This document shows, piece by piece, positions 45,514 through 52,693 of a stretch of DNA of 52,693 bases. The notes beneath the pieces were generated by a model. The model was not told the origin of the DNA, did not search any database, and saw nothing but the letters and a program-made list of their open reading frames with translations. Within the stretch, counting starts at the first letter, position 1. Every line of letters starts with the position of its first letter. This stretch comes from Asticcacaulis biprosthecium C19 (GTDB taxonomy: Bacteria > Pseudomonadota > Alphaproteobacteria > Caulobacterales > Caulobacteraceae), in assembly GCF_000204015.1 (NCBI RefSeq), contig NZ_GL883077.1, positions 396,831 to 449,523 of the forward strand, given 5' to 3'. The translations under genes were made by a program, and so were the position numbers.

Positions 45514-45587
45514 CCACATTGACGTTTAACTATTTTCCTCCGAGAGTATTAACCTCTGCATATCCGTACAGGTGGGAAGCACATATC

Positions 45588-46139
45588 ATGAACAAGAATC
45601 ACCTTCTGACCGCCGCTGCCCTGGCTGGCCTGACCCTGTTGTCGGCCTGCGCCACGGCAACGCCCTATGCGCCGGCCGATTTGACGTCATCGCGCAGCTA
45701 TCGCCCGGGTTTCACCGAATCCAAGCTGGAGGAAGGCCGTTTCCGCCTGACCTTCGCCGGCAACGACCTGACGCCGCGCGATACGGTCGAGACCTATCTG
45801 CTGTACCGCGCCGCCGAACTAACCCTTCAGGAAGGCTATGACTGGTTCGAAGTCGTCAACCGCGACACCGACAGCCGCAGCCGCACGGTCTATACCGACC
45901 CCTTCCCGGGTGCTTACAGCGGCCTGTCCTGGCGCTATTACGGCCGCAGCCGCTGGACCGGCTGGGGCATGGGCTACAATTCCTGGGACGCTCAGGAATA
46001 TACCCGCTACGAGGCACGCGCCGAGATTGTTTTGCACAAGGGTCCCAAGCCTGACGGCGACCCCAACGCTTATGACGCCCGGTCGATCCAGAGCAACCTG
46101 GAATCGCGTATCGTCCGGCCGGTCGACGGCCAGCGGTAA
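45588..46139 (+). CDS. CC0125/CC1285-type lipoprotein
   Basis: 183-aa lipoprotein of a family characteristic of Caulobacter relatives; function unknown. It has a lipobox L-S-A-C in the signal peptide, then the motif YRPGFTESKLEEGRFRLTFAGNDLTPRDTVETYLLYRAAELTL-type core (residues about 42-85) and a C-terminal SNLESRI segment. A middle Gly/Ser/Trp/Tyr-rich stretch (residues about 105-130) looks flexible. The ATG at 45588 is chosen; an upstream extension into the LysE gene is rejected. A strong terminator follows. Confidence 0.75.
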   Translation: MNKNHLLTAAALAGLTLLSACATATPYAPADLTSSRSYRPGFTESKLEEGRFRLTFAGNDLTPRDTVETYLLYRAAELTLQEGYDWFEVVNRDTDSRSRTVYTDPFPGAYSGLSWRYYGRSRWTGWGMGYNSWDAQEYTRYEARAEIVLHKGPKPDGDPNAYDARSIQSNLESRIVRPVDGQR

Positions 46140-46162
46140 GTTCGAGGGATTAAAAATTCATG

Positions 46163-46194
46163 GCGGGCGCCTGGATGGGCGCCCGCTATTTTTT
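46163..46194 (+). terminator. Intrinsic terminator of the lipoprotein gene
   Basis: GCGGGCGCC-TGGATG-GGCGCCCGC, perfect 9-bp stem, then TATTTTTT. Its tail overlaps the last codons of the convergent DUF6065 gene. Confidence 0.9.
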
Positions 46195-46947
46195 GCGCGC
46201 CATCCGCGGTGTCTTCAGCCGGCGCCGGTTCATGTGATCGCCGTCATGCGGAACGATGTCACCCTTGGGTGTCGGCTTCTCGCCCTTGAAGTAGTACTTC
46301 TGCCAGCCCTGCTTGATGGCTTCCGGATCGCGCGCCGTCAGCGACGCGTTGAACTCGTCGCGCGTTCGTGCCCAGGTCTCGAACTGTTTCTTGAGGTCGG
46401 GGTCGCTTTCCAGAGGCTTGATGACCGGCTGGATGTCGTCCATCTTCTTGTGCTCAATCACCTGGATGAAGCAGAAGGGTTCGCCCTTTCGGAAGGTCAC
46501 CATACCCGGCCGGGTCATGCGCCAGTTCATAGTGAACGGGAAGGGCAGCCAGTCGGTTTCGACCAGACCGGTCAGGGGTTGGACGCCGTCCTTGATGAAG
46601 TTGGGCGCGCCACCGGCCCAAATCGCATAGCCGGGAGGCGTGCGGAACATGTAGCCGGTATGGAAGGTCAGCACGCCATGGGTAAAGTGCGACGTGCAGA
46701 CATGCTCCATGTTGTAGCCAGGATTCTCGTCGCAGGTAATGACCAGGTCATTCTTGCCCGGACCACCGTTCCACACGACGGTAAAGTCGACGGGGCACAG
46801 GATTTCCCAGCCGGTGGTGTTGGCCATCACCAGAGGCAGGCAACGGTAGGGAAAGCGCCCCATAAAGTCATCCATCCACTCGCGCTCGGGCCGTCCCGGC
46901 ACGATTTCGGGTGGATAGGTGGTCATGATAAAGCACTCTAATTCCAT
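46186..46947 (-). CDS. DUF6065 family protein
   Basis: 253-aa soluble protein of unknown function. It is rich in Trp, Phe and Pro, with the segments [20 protein letters not shown] and [17 protein letters not shown], and a basic C-terminus ([13 protein letters not shown]). No known catalytic motif or signal. The family assignment is tentative. The gene is convergent with the lipoprotein gene; the ProX-like gene starts divergently 35 bp away. Confidence 0.65.
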   Translation of the reverse strand: MELECFIMTTYPPEIVPGRPEREWMDDFMGRFPYRCLPLVMANTTGWEILCPVDFTVVWNGGPGKNDLVITCDENPGYNMEHVCTSHFTHGVLTFHTGYMFRTPPGYAIWAGGAPNFIKDGVQPLTGLVETDWLPFPFTMNWRMTRPGMVTFRKGEPFCFIQVIEHKKMDDIQPVIKPLESDPDLKKQFETWARTRDEFNASLTARDPEAIKQGWQKYYFKGEKPTPKGDIVPHDGDHMNRRRLKTPRMARKK

Positions 46948-46982
46948 TGCATCTGTCCTGGTCTTTGCGTTATGGCGGCTGC

Positions 46983-47495
46983 ATGACCGAACCGCTGTAC
47001 ACGCCGGAAAAACTGCTCAAAGCCTTAGACGATTTGGGCCTGAAAACAAGCACCCTGTGGCACGAAGCGGTGTTCCGCGTTGGTGAAGGTGACGAGATCA
47101 AGGCGGCCCTGCCCGGCGCCCATACCAAGAACCTGTTCCTGAAGGACGACAAGGGCCAGCTCTGGCTGATCTCAGCGGAACAAACGACCCAGATTCAGCT
47201 CAAGACCTTGCCGAAGACGATCGGGTCGGGCCGGCTGAGCTTCGGTTCGGAGGAGCGTCTTTACAATGCTCTGGGCGTCCGGCCGGGATCGGTGACGGCG
47301 CTTGGCCTGGTCAATGATCCGGACCTCAGAGTGCGGTTCATCCTGGACAAGACACTGTTTGATGCCGACATCGTCAACTTCCATCCGCTGACCAACACGG
47401 CGACCACCGCCCTGAGCCAAGCCGATTTCCGCCGGTTTGTCGAATGGTTGGGCCGGGAGCTGGTGGTGGTGGACTTCGCGCAACTGTCCGCTTGA
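46983..47495 (+). CDS. Prolyl-tRNA synthetase-associated (YbaK/ProX) domain protein
   Basis: Free-standing editing-domain protein related to ProXp, which clears mischarged tRNA-Pro. The 170-aa product has the domain signature [31 protein letters not shown], with the conserved Lys in TKNLFL, and a C-terminal half with [21 protein letters not shown]. The ATG at 46983 is chosen over 46947. It is followed closely by the thioredoxin gene. Confidence 0.88.
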   Translation: MTEPLYTPEKLLKALDDLGLKTSTLWHEAVFRVGEGDEIKAALPGAHTKNLFLKDDKGQLWLISAEQTTQIQLKTLPKTIGSGRLSFGSEERLYNALGVRPGSVTALGLVNDPDLRVRFILDKTLFDADIVNFHPLTNTATTALSQADFRRFVEWLGRELVVVDFAQLSA

Positions 47496-47550
47496 CTCCT
47501 TACACGGTCGGGGCCATCTCAGGTCCCACGAGAACCCAAGCGAGGGACCC

Positions 47551-48423
47551 ATGGCCAGCAACGACCCCAACATCATCGACGGCACCGAACAGAACTTCAT
47601 GAAGGACGTCATCGAGACATCGATGCAGACTCCGGTGATCGTCGACTTCTGGGCGGAATGGTGCGGTCCGTGCAAACAACTGGGCCCGGCGCTCGAAAAG
47701 GTGGTTGCCGAAGCCAAGGGCAAGGTCAAGCTTGTCAAGATCGACGTCGACAAGAACCAGGGCATTGCCGGCCAACTGCGCATCCAGTCGATTCCGACGG
47801 TTTACGCCTTTGTGAATGGCCGGCCGGTCGATGGCTTTATGGGCGCCAAATCCGAAACCGAAGTTCGCACCTTCGTCGAAAAGCTGGGTATCAATGAATC
47901 GGGCCCGACGATCGAGGAAACCCTGGCCCTGGCCCAGCAGTCGGCCGATGACGGCGACGTCACCAGCGCCCTGGAAGCCTACAGCTTCATCCTGGAGCAG
48001 GAGCCTGAAAACACCAAGGCCATTGCCGGCGTCGCCCGTCTGTACCTGAAGGTGCAGCAGCCCGACCGCGCCAAGCAATTCCTCGACATGGCACCGGCCG
48101 ATACCAAGGACGCCGATATTCTGGGTCTGCGCGCCGCGCTGGATTTGGCGGAAGATGCGCCCAGCAATATGGGTGAACTGCGCGCCCGCCTGGCCACCGA
48201 CCCGCGTGATTTCGATGCCATGTATGACCTGGGCCGCGCCCTGGCCGCCCAAGGTGAGATGGTCGATGCCGTCAATCAGCTTCTTGAAATCGTCAAGTAT
48301 GATCCGGAGTGGAACAATCAGGCGGCGCGGCAGTATCTGTTCAAAATCTTCTCCGCTGTTGGCAATGGTTCGGACCTGGCCAAGGCCGGTCGCCGCCGCC
48401 TGGCCTCAATGTTGTTCTCTTAA
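47551..48423 (+). CDS. cnoX: Thioredoxin-TPR protein (CnoX/YbbN-like chaperedoxin)
   Basis: Fusion of a thioredoxin domain (residues about 1-115, with active site WCGPC in FWAEWCGPCKQLGP) and a C-terminal TPR-like helical region (about residues 120-290), the architecture of CnoX/YbbN holdase proteins. E. coli CnoX lacks the full redox motif, whereas here both cysteines are present, so disulfide exchange is likely retained. The ATG at 47551 has GAGG upstream. In many alphaproteobacteria this gene is near Trm112, ubiH and ftsK, as here. Confidence 0.85.
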   Translation: MASNDPNIIDGTEQNFMKDVIETSMQTPVIVDFWAEWCGPCKQLGPALEKVVAEAKGKVKLVKIDVDKNQGIAGQLRIQSIPTVYAFVNGRPVDGFMGAKSETEVRTFVEKLGINESGPTIEETLALAQQSADDGDVTSALEAYSFILEQEPENTKAIAGVARLYLKVQQPDRAKQFLDMAPADTKDADILGLRAALDLAEDAPSNMGELRARLATDPRDFDAMYDLGRALAAQGEMVDAVNQLLEIVKYDPEWNNQAARQYLFKIFSAVGNGSDLAKAGRRRLASMLFS

Positions 48424-48432
48424 GATCCGACC

Positions 48433-48648
48433 ATGAACGATATCAGCGCCGCCCCCAAACCGATCCTGGAAATCGATCCGCGCCTGCTGGAGGCCCTGGT
48501 GTGCCCGGTCACCCGCCGGCCCCTGACCTATGACAAGGCGGCTCAGGAACTGGTGTCGCCGACCGCTGGCCTGGCATTTCCGGTGCGCTCGGGCGTGCCC
48601 ATCATGCTGGTCGACCAGGCCCGCAAGTTCGAACCGCAAAAGAACTGA
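48433..48648 (+). CDS. Trm112 family protein
   Basis: 71-aa zinc-ribbon-like protein; in eukaryotes the homologue activates methyltransferases. It has [25 protein letters not shown] and [14 protein letters not shown], the family core. Only one Cys of the classic zinc ligands remains. It is 9 bp after the thioredoxin gene and converges with the UbiH gene, 1 bp apart. Confidence 0.88.
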   Translation: MNDISAAPKPILEIDPRLLEALVCPVTRRPLTYDKAAQELVSPTAGLAFPVRSGVPIMLVDQARKFEPQKN

Positions 48649-48649
48649 T

Positions 48650-49894
48650 CTAAACGAGCTCCCCGCGGAGGAGCTTGGGAAGGTCCCCCGTCGCGGCACC
48701 CGCGTCTTCCATGACGAATTTTCGTAAGGCCGGGACGCGGTTGAACAGACCCATGCCGACATCGCGTACGGCGCGCAGCAGCGGATTGCCGTTGGAAAAC
48801 AGGTGGACAAAACCGTCCATCACCACCGACGTCGATACATTGTCGAAGCGGCGCCATTTGGCATAGCGCTCGAGGACGATCTCGGTACCGATGTCTTCAC
48901 CCTGGCGGACCGCTTCGATCAGCACCTCGGCCAGGGCGGCAACGTCCTTCAGACCCAGGTTCAGACCCTGGCCGGCAATGGGGTGAATCCCATGGGCGGC
49001 GTCGCCCAAAAGCGCCAGCCGGCCCTTGTGCATGTCTTCGGCCAGACCCAGGCTCAGCGGATAGATGAACCGCGGTCCGATGAGTTCGATGTCGCCAAGG
49101 AATTCCCCGAAGCGGGCCAGCAGGTGGTCATAAAAAAAGCCATCCGTGACCTGCATCAGCGCCTTGGCCTTGGCGTGGGTTTCCGACCACACGATGCAGG
49201 CGCGGTTTTCGGTCAGGGGCAGGATGGCGAATGGTCCTGACGGCAGGAAATGTTCGTAGGCGATATGGTTGTGCGGCCGTTCCATCCTGACCGTACAGAC
49301 CACGGCGCTTTGCGGGTAGTCCCAGCTGACATGGCCGATTCCGGCTTTTTCGCGCAGGGAGGACTTACGTCCCTCCGCCGACACGACCAAAGGCGCACGC
49401 AAGGTTTCACCGGTATCGAGCGCAATCTCGGCAAACGAACCGGTTTCGCGGTGTTCGACCACGGCGGCAGGGACCTTCAGAGTGATGCCGCGCTCGGTGA
49501 CGGCGCGGTGCAGGACCTGACGGGTGATGCGGTTTTCGACCATGTAACCCAGGGGCTCGTCGCCCGTGCGGTCGGAAATTTCGGCGGCGGCGAAATGCAG
49601 GAAAAAGGGCAGGGGTTTTGGGCTGGCCGCGCCAGGGAGGTGGCCGTCGGTCACGAAAATTTCATCCATGCGGCACGCATGGGCTTCGAGTTCATCGCCA
49701 ACGCCCAAAGCTTTCCACTGGCGAAAACAGGCATAGGCTATGGCGGAGGCCCGGCCGTCAAAACCGGCGTCCAGTATCTGGTCAAACGGTTGCTTTTCGA
49801 TCAGGGCGACGTCAAGTCCACCCTTTTCCAGAGCCAGAGCCAGGGTCAAACCGGCCATGCCGGCGCCGACGATGATGACGTCATAGGTTTCCAT
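48650..49894 (-). CDS. ubiH: UbiH/UbiF/VisC family FAD-dependent monooxygenase
   Basis: Flavin hydroxylase, probably in ubiquinone synthesis. The 414-aa protein starts with the FAD-binding GxGxxG motif IIVGAGMAGL, has the central DG-type motif (VVSAEGRKSSLREKAGI) and the second FAD motif GDAAHGIHPIAGQGLNLGLKD. Which ring position it hydroxylates is uncertain. ATG 49894 is chosen; an ATG at 49906 adds four residues. Divergent from ftsK. Confidence 0.85.
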   Translation of the reverse strand: METYDVIIVGAGMAGLTLALALEKGGLDVALIEKQPFDQILDAGFDGRASAIAYACFRQWKALGVGDELEAHACRMDEIFVTDGHLPGAASPKPLPFFLHFAAAEISDRTGDEPLGYMVENRITRQVLHRAVTERGITLKVPAAVVEHRETGSFAEIALDTGETLRAPLVVSAEGRKSSLREKAGIGHVSWDYPQSAVVCTVRMERPHNHIAYEHFLPSGPFAILPLTENRACIVWSETHAKAKALMQVTDGFFYDHLLARFGEFLGDIELIGPRFIYPLSLGLAEDMHKGRLALLGDAAHGIHPIAGQGLNLGLKDVAALAEVLIEAVRQGEDIGTEIVLERYAKWRRFDNVSTSVVMDGFVHLFSNGNPLLRAVRDVGMGLFNRVPALRKFVMEDAGAATGDLPKLLRGELV

Positions 49895-49989
49895 GGCTGC
49901 CATCATAAGCTTGGCCGGTCAAAGCGCAATGCGGCTCGCTGACGCGGCTGCAGCGAAGCCCACAATTCAGCGCTGTCGCGATTCCGGGT

Positions 49990-50010
49990 CCAGGGTGCTT
50001 CGCACCCTGG
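49990..50010. promoter_or_regulatory. Hairpin in the ubiH-ftsK divergent region
   Basis: CCAGGGTGC-TTC-GCACCCTGG, a perfect 9-bp stem with a UUCG-like loop, in the divergent promoter region ahead of ftsK. Confidence 0.5.
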
Positions 50011-50045
50011 TAAACAGGGTCTTAACCATTTTCGTGGCATCTGAG

Positions 50046-50060
50046 GGGGAGAACCTCCCC
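50046..50060. promoter_or_regulatory. Hairpin in the ftsK leader
   Basis: GGGGAG-AAC-CTCCCC, perfect 6-bp stem about 36 bp before the ftsK ATG. Confidence 0.45.
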
Positions 50061-50095
50061 GCCCGCCGTGCAGAACCGCCCCGAGACGTCTACCT

Positions 50096-52636
50096 ATGTC
50101 CAGCCTTACCCTAACCGTATGGAACGCCTTTGAATCGCATATGACCGCTGTATGGCGCTCAGCGATCATGGCGCGCCTGCGTGGTGCCTTCGTTGCCCTG
50201 ACCGGTCTGGCCGGCTTTGTCGCCCTGGCCACCTATAGCGCTGCCGATCCCAGCCTGAACTCCGTCAGCCATGAGTCCGTGCGCAATGCTCTGGGTGGTT
50301 TCGGCGCTGTCCTAGCCGACTTGGGGGTACAATCGATCGGGCTGGCCGCCTGGCCGGCGTCGGCTCTGATGGTGTGGTTCGGTTTGCAACGCACCTTCCA
50401 TCATGATCCCGACCAGACGCGCATGAAGCTGCGCCTGCATGCCCTGTGGGCCACTGTGTTCGTGCTGGGTTTCAGCGCGGCGATCGGTCCGATCATGAAC
50501 TCGGCGGATCCGGTGCTGCAACAAAGCCTCGGTGGCTTCTGGGGCGCCGGGATAAGCGACCTGCTGCAGGCGCTATTCGATTTCATGCGCATCCCGCAAG
50601 CCGTGGGCGTGGTGATGGCCAGCCTCATCTTCGCCGGCATTGCCTTCTACGCCTTCAACCAGACCCTGGCGCTGAAGCTGAACCACTATGCTGGGATCGG
50701 CAAGACTCTGGGCGGTTTGACCGGGCGCGGCCTGGACGCCATGGGCGTCAACCGCGCCGCGCTTAATGTCGCCGCGAAGGCCGTCCGGCCCGCCAAGGTC
50801 AAGACGCCCAAGGCTAAACAGGTCGAGACCTTCGTCGACGACGAAGATTTCGAGACGGTCGACTCGTTGGAACCTGCTCCGGTGCGTGTCAAAGCGTCTG
50901 AACGCCGGGCGCCCGAGCCGGTTATCCGGCCAAAGATCGAGCGGGAAGATAGCTACGATGACATGGACGTCGATCGGGACGTCGATCGGGAGGCCGATCT
51001 CGGCGTCGACATGGGTGAAGACGACGACCTTCCTCTGGCGCCGGGCATACGCTTTGAGGCCCCCAAGGCGGTGAAGCCGTCGCCCCGCGTCGAGGCCGAG
51101 AAACAACCGGCGTTCGATTTCCTGCGCCCTGGCAATTTCCGCCTGCCCGAGCTGTCCATCCTGTCCAAGCCCAAGCCCCGCAGCAATGCCTTCGATGAAG
51201 ACAGCCTGCGCCAGAACGCTCGCATGCTGGAAAGCGTCCTGTCCGAGTTCGGCGTTCGCGGCGTGATCGACCAGATCCGGCCCGGCCCCGTCGTCACCCT
51301 CTACGAACTGGCCCCCGCGGCCGGCGTGAAAGGCGCGCGCGTCGTCGCCCTGGCCGACGACATCGCCCGTAACATGTCCGCCCGTTCCTGCCGCGTCTCG
51401 GTGGTCCAGGGCCGCAACGCCATCGGTATCGAACTGCCCAATCAGGTGCGTGAGACTGTGTACCTGCGTGACCTGCTGGCTTCGGCCGAGTTCGAGCGCG
51501 CCACGCATATCCTGCCCATGGCCCTGGGTGAATCGATCGGCGGCGAGCCCTACATTACCGACCTGTCCAAGATGCCTCACCTGTTGATCGCCGGTACCAC
51601 CGGTTCGGGTAAGTCGGTCGGGGTCAACGCCATGATCCTGTCCATCCTCTACCGGCTGGATCCGGAACAGTGCAAGTTCATCATGATCGACCCCAAGATG
51701 CTGGAGCTGTCGGTCTATGATGGCATTCCGCACCTGCTAACCCCGGTGGTGACTGATCCGAAAAAGGCCGTCGTCGCGCTGAAATGGACCGTCAAGGAGA
51801 TGGAGGACCGCTACCGCCGCATGTCGAAGATCGGCGTGCGCAACATCGCTTCCTTTAACGAACGCGCCCGCGCCACCGCCGCCGAAGGCAAGAACTTCGT
51901 CCGCAAGGTCCAGACCGGCTTCGACGAAACGGGTCAGCCCGTCTACGAGTTCGACGAGATGGTGCCCGAGCCCATGCCTTACCTGGTCGTGGTGGTCGAC
52001 GAGGTCGCCGATCTGATGATGGTCGCCGGCAAGGACATCGAAGGCGCCGTGCAACGCCTGGCCCAGATGGCCCGCGCCGCCGGCATCCACCTGATCATGG
52101 CCACCCAGCGCCCGTCGGTCGACGTCATCACCGGCACCATCAAGGCCAACTTCCCGACCCGGATCTCTTTCCAGGTAACCTCGAAAATCGACAGCCGCAC
52201 CATTCTGGGCGAGCAGGGCGCGGAGCAGCTCCTGGGCCAGGGCGACATGCTCTACATGGCTGGCGGCGGCCGTATCACCCGCCTGCACGGCCCCTTCGTC
52301 TCCGACCAGGAGGTTGAAGCCGTGGCGCAATATTTGCGCGAACAGGGGCAGCCCAACTATCTCGACGACGTCACCTATGGTGGCGAAGACGACAGCGGCT
52401 CCGATGGCGGCTCCGATGGCGAGGGCGGCGGTTCGGGCGACGACCTGTACGACAAGGCGGTTTATTTCGTGACCTTCGACCGCAAGGCCTCGACCTCCTA
52501 CATTCAGCGCAAGCTGCAGATCGGCTATAACCGTGCTGCCTCGCTCATGGAAAAGATGGAACGCGAAGGCGTGGTCAGCCCCGCCAATCATGTCGGCAAA
52601 CGCGATATCCTGGTCGGTCCACCTCCGGGACACTAA
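50096..52636 (+). CDS. ftsK: DNA translocase FtsK
   Basis: Septum-anchored motor that pumps chromosomes and activates XerCD at dif. The 846-aa protein has four N-terminal membrane segments (residues about 25-195), an acidic linker with DVDRDVDREADLGVDMGEDDD, an alpha/beta motor domain with Walker A GTTGSGKSVG and Walker B VVVVDEVADLMM, and a C-terminal gamma winged-helix domain (VTFDRKASTSYIQRKLQIGY) for KOPS recognition. A Gly/Ser/Asp-rich stretch precedes gamma. Divergent from ubiH; a palindromic terminator follows. Confidence 0.97.
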   Translation: MSSLTLTVWNAFESHMTAVWRSAIMARLRGAFVALTGLAGFVALATYSAADPSLNSVSHESVRNALGGFGAVLADLGVQSIGLAAWPASALMVWFGLQRTFHHDPDQTRMKLRLHALWATVFVLGFSAAIGPIMNSADPVLQQSLGGFWGAGISDLLQALFDFMRIPQAVGVVMASLIFAGIAFYAFNQTLALKLNHYAGIGKTLGGLTGRGLDAMGVNRAALNVAAKAVRPAKVKTPKAKQVETFVDDEDFETVDSLEPAPVRVKASERRAPEPVIRPKIEREDSYDDMDVDRDVDREADLGVDMGEDDDLPLAPGIRFEAPKAVKPSPRVEAEKQPAFDFLRPGNFRLPELSILSKPKPRSNAFDEDSLRQNARMLESVLSEFGVRGVIDQIRPGPVVTLYELAPAAGVKGARVVALADDIARNMSARSCRVSVVQGRNAIGIELPNQVRETVYLRDLLASAEFERATHILPMALGESIGGEPYITDLSKMPHLLIAGTTGSGKSVGVNAMILSILYRLDPEQCKFIMIDPKMLELSVYDGIPHLLTPVVTDPKKAVVALKWTVKEMEDRYRRMSKIGVRNIASFNERARATAAEGKNFVRKVQTGFDETGQPVYEFDEMVPEPMPYLVVVVDEVADLMMVAGKDIEGAVQRLAQMARAAGIHLIMATQRPSVDVITGTIKANFPTRISFQVTSKIDSRTILGEQGAEQLLGQGDMLYMAGGGRITRLHGPFVSDQEVEAVAQYLREQGQPNYLDDVTYGGEDDSGSDGGSDGEGGGSGDDLYDKAVYFVTFDRKASTSYIQRKLQIGYNRAASLMEKMEREGVVSPANHVGKRDILVGPPPGH

Positions 52637-52637
52637 A

Positions 52638-52681
52638 GCGCATCCCAAAAAGTGTGACGCACTTTTTGGATTAAGATGCGC
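52638..52681. repeat. REP-like palindrome and terminator after ftsK
   Basis: Outer arms GCGCATC/GATGCGC and inner arms CCAAAAAGTG/CACTTTTTGG with loop TGACG. This type is widespread in alphaproteobacterial intergenic regions. It probably also terminates ftsK. Confidence 0.8.
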
Positions 52682-52693
52682 GTCAAAACAAAA

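Overview
This window looks like the replication-origin region of a Caulobacteraceae chromosome, probably Asticcacaulis-like. The genus is inference; the family assignment rests on gene content and motifs. The supporting signals are a hemE-linked intergenic region with two perfect CtrA-type boxes (TTAA-N7-TTAA) and eight GANTC (CcrM) sites, a parAB locus with four parS-like sites about 5-8 kb away, cenR and ntrZ homologues, and a Caulobacter-type lipoprotein (CC0125/CC1285-like). No tRNA, rRNA, CRISPR array, transposase or phage gene was recognised.

Layout. (1) Bases 1-6604: housekeeping genes transcribed leftward, away from the origin (GxxExxY protein, mltA, Tim44-like protein, then dnaQ, coaE, aroE, maf, ppsR), with secB the only rightward gene. 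(2) 6605-7131: putative origin (Cori-like). (3) 7132-17633: rightward genes hemE-hemH-hemJ, rho, a DUF6489 protein, mnmE-mnmG-rsmG and parA-parB, with parS sites inside the mnmE-mnmG-rsmG genes. The switch of gene direction at 6.6-7.1 kb fits a bidirectional origin. (4) 17720-22516: leftward leuS-lptE-holA plus a DUF3576 lipoprotein. (5) 22994-29283: ntrZ, thiE/yggS (divergent, overlapping 5' ends), a MarR-DUF1398 operon with a perfect operator palindrome, an L,D-transpeptidase, cenR, a lipocalin, xth and lolA.

(6) 29.3-46 kb is more accessory: a LacI regulator divergent from a secreted GH2 beta-galactosidase followed by a DUF6445 gene, a membrane protein, an SDR enzyme, an Rrf2 regulator, kup, argG, a three-gene overlapping phospholipid-type operon (lipid kinase, PAP2 phosphatase, metallophosphoesterase), a LysE exporter and a lipoprotein. 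Gaps here carry conspicuous inverted repeats: a MITE-like element with about 38-bp arms at 35.5 kb, a 415-bp near-palindrome at 44.4-44.8 kb and a perfect 17-bp hairpin at 31.06 kb. (7) 46-52.6 kb: DUF6065 protein, ProX-like editing domain, thioredoxin-TPR protein, Trm112, a UbiH-family hydroxylase and ftsK, ending in a REP-like palindrome.

How it fits together. The origin, parABS, FtsK, CenR, DnaQ and HolA form a replication, segregation and cell-cycle core near the origin. MnmE, MnmG and RsmG modify tRNA and rRNA, HemE, HemH and HemJ make haem, and LptE, LolA, MltA and the L,D-transpeptidase serve the envelope. I see no clearly new multi-gene system. The most unusual items are the non-coding repeats, the parS sites embedded in genes, and signs that the usual ftsK-lolA-xth neighbourhood was split by an inversion.
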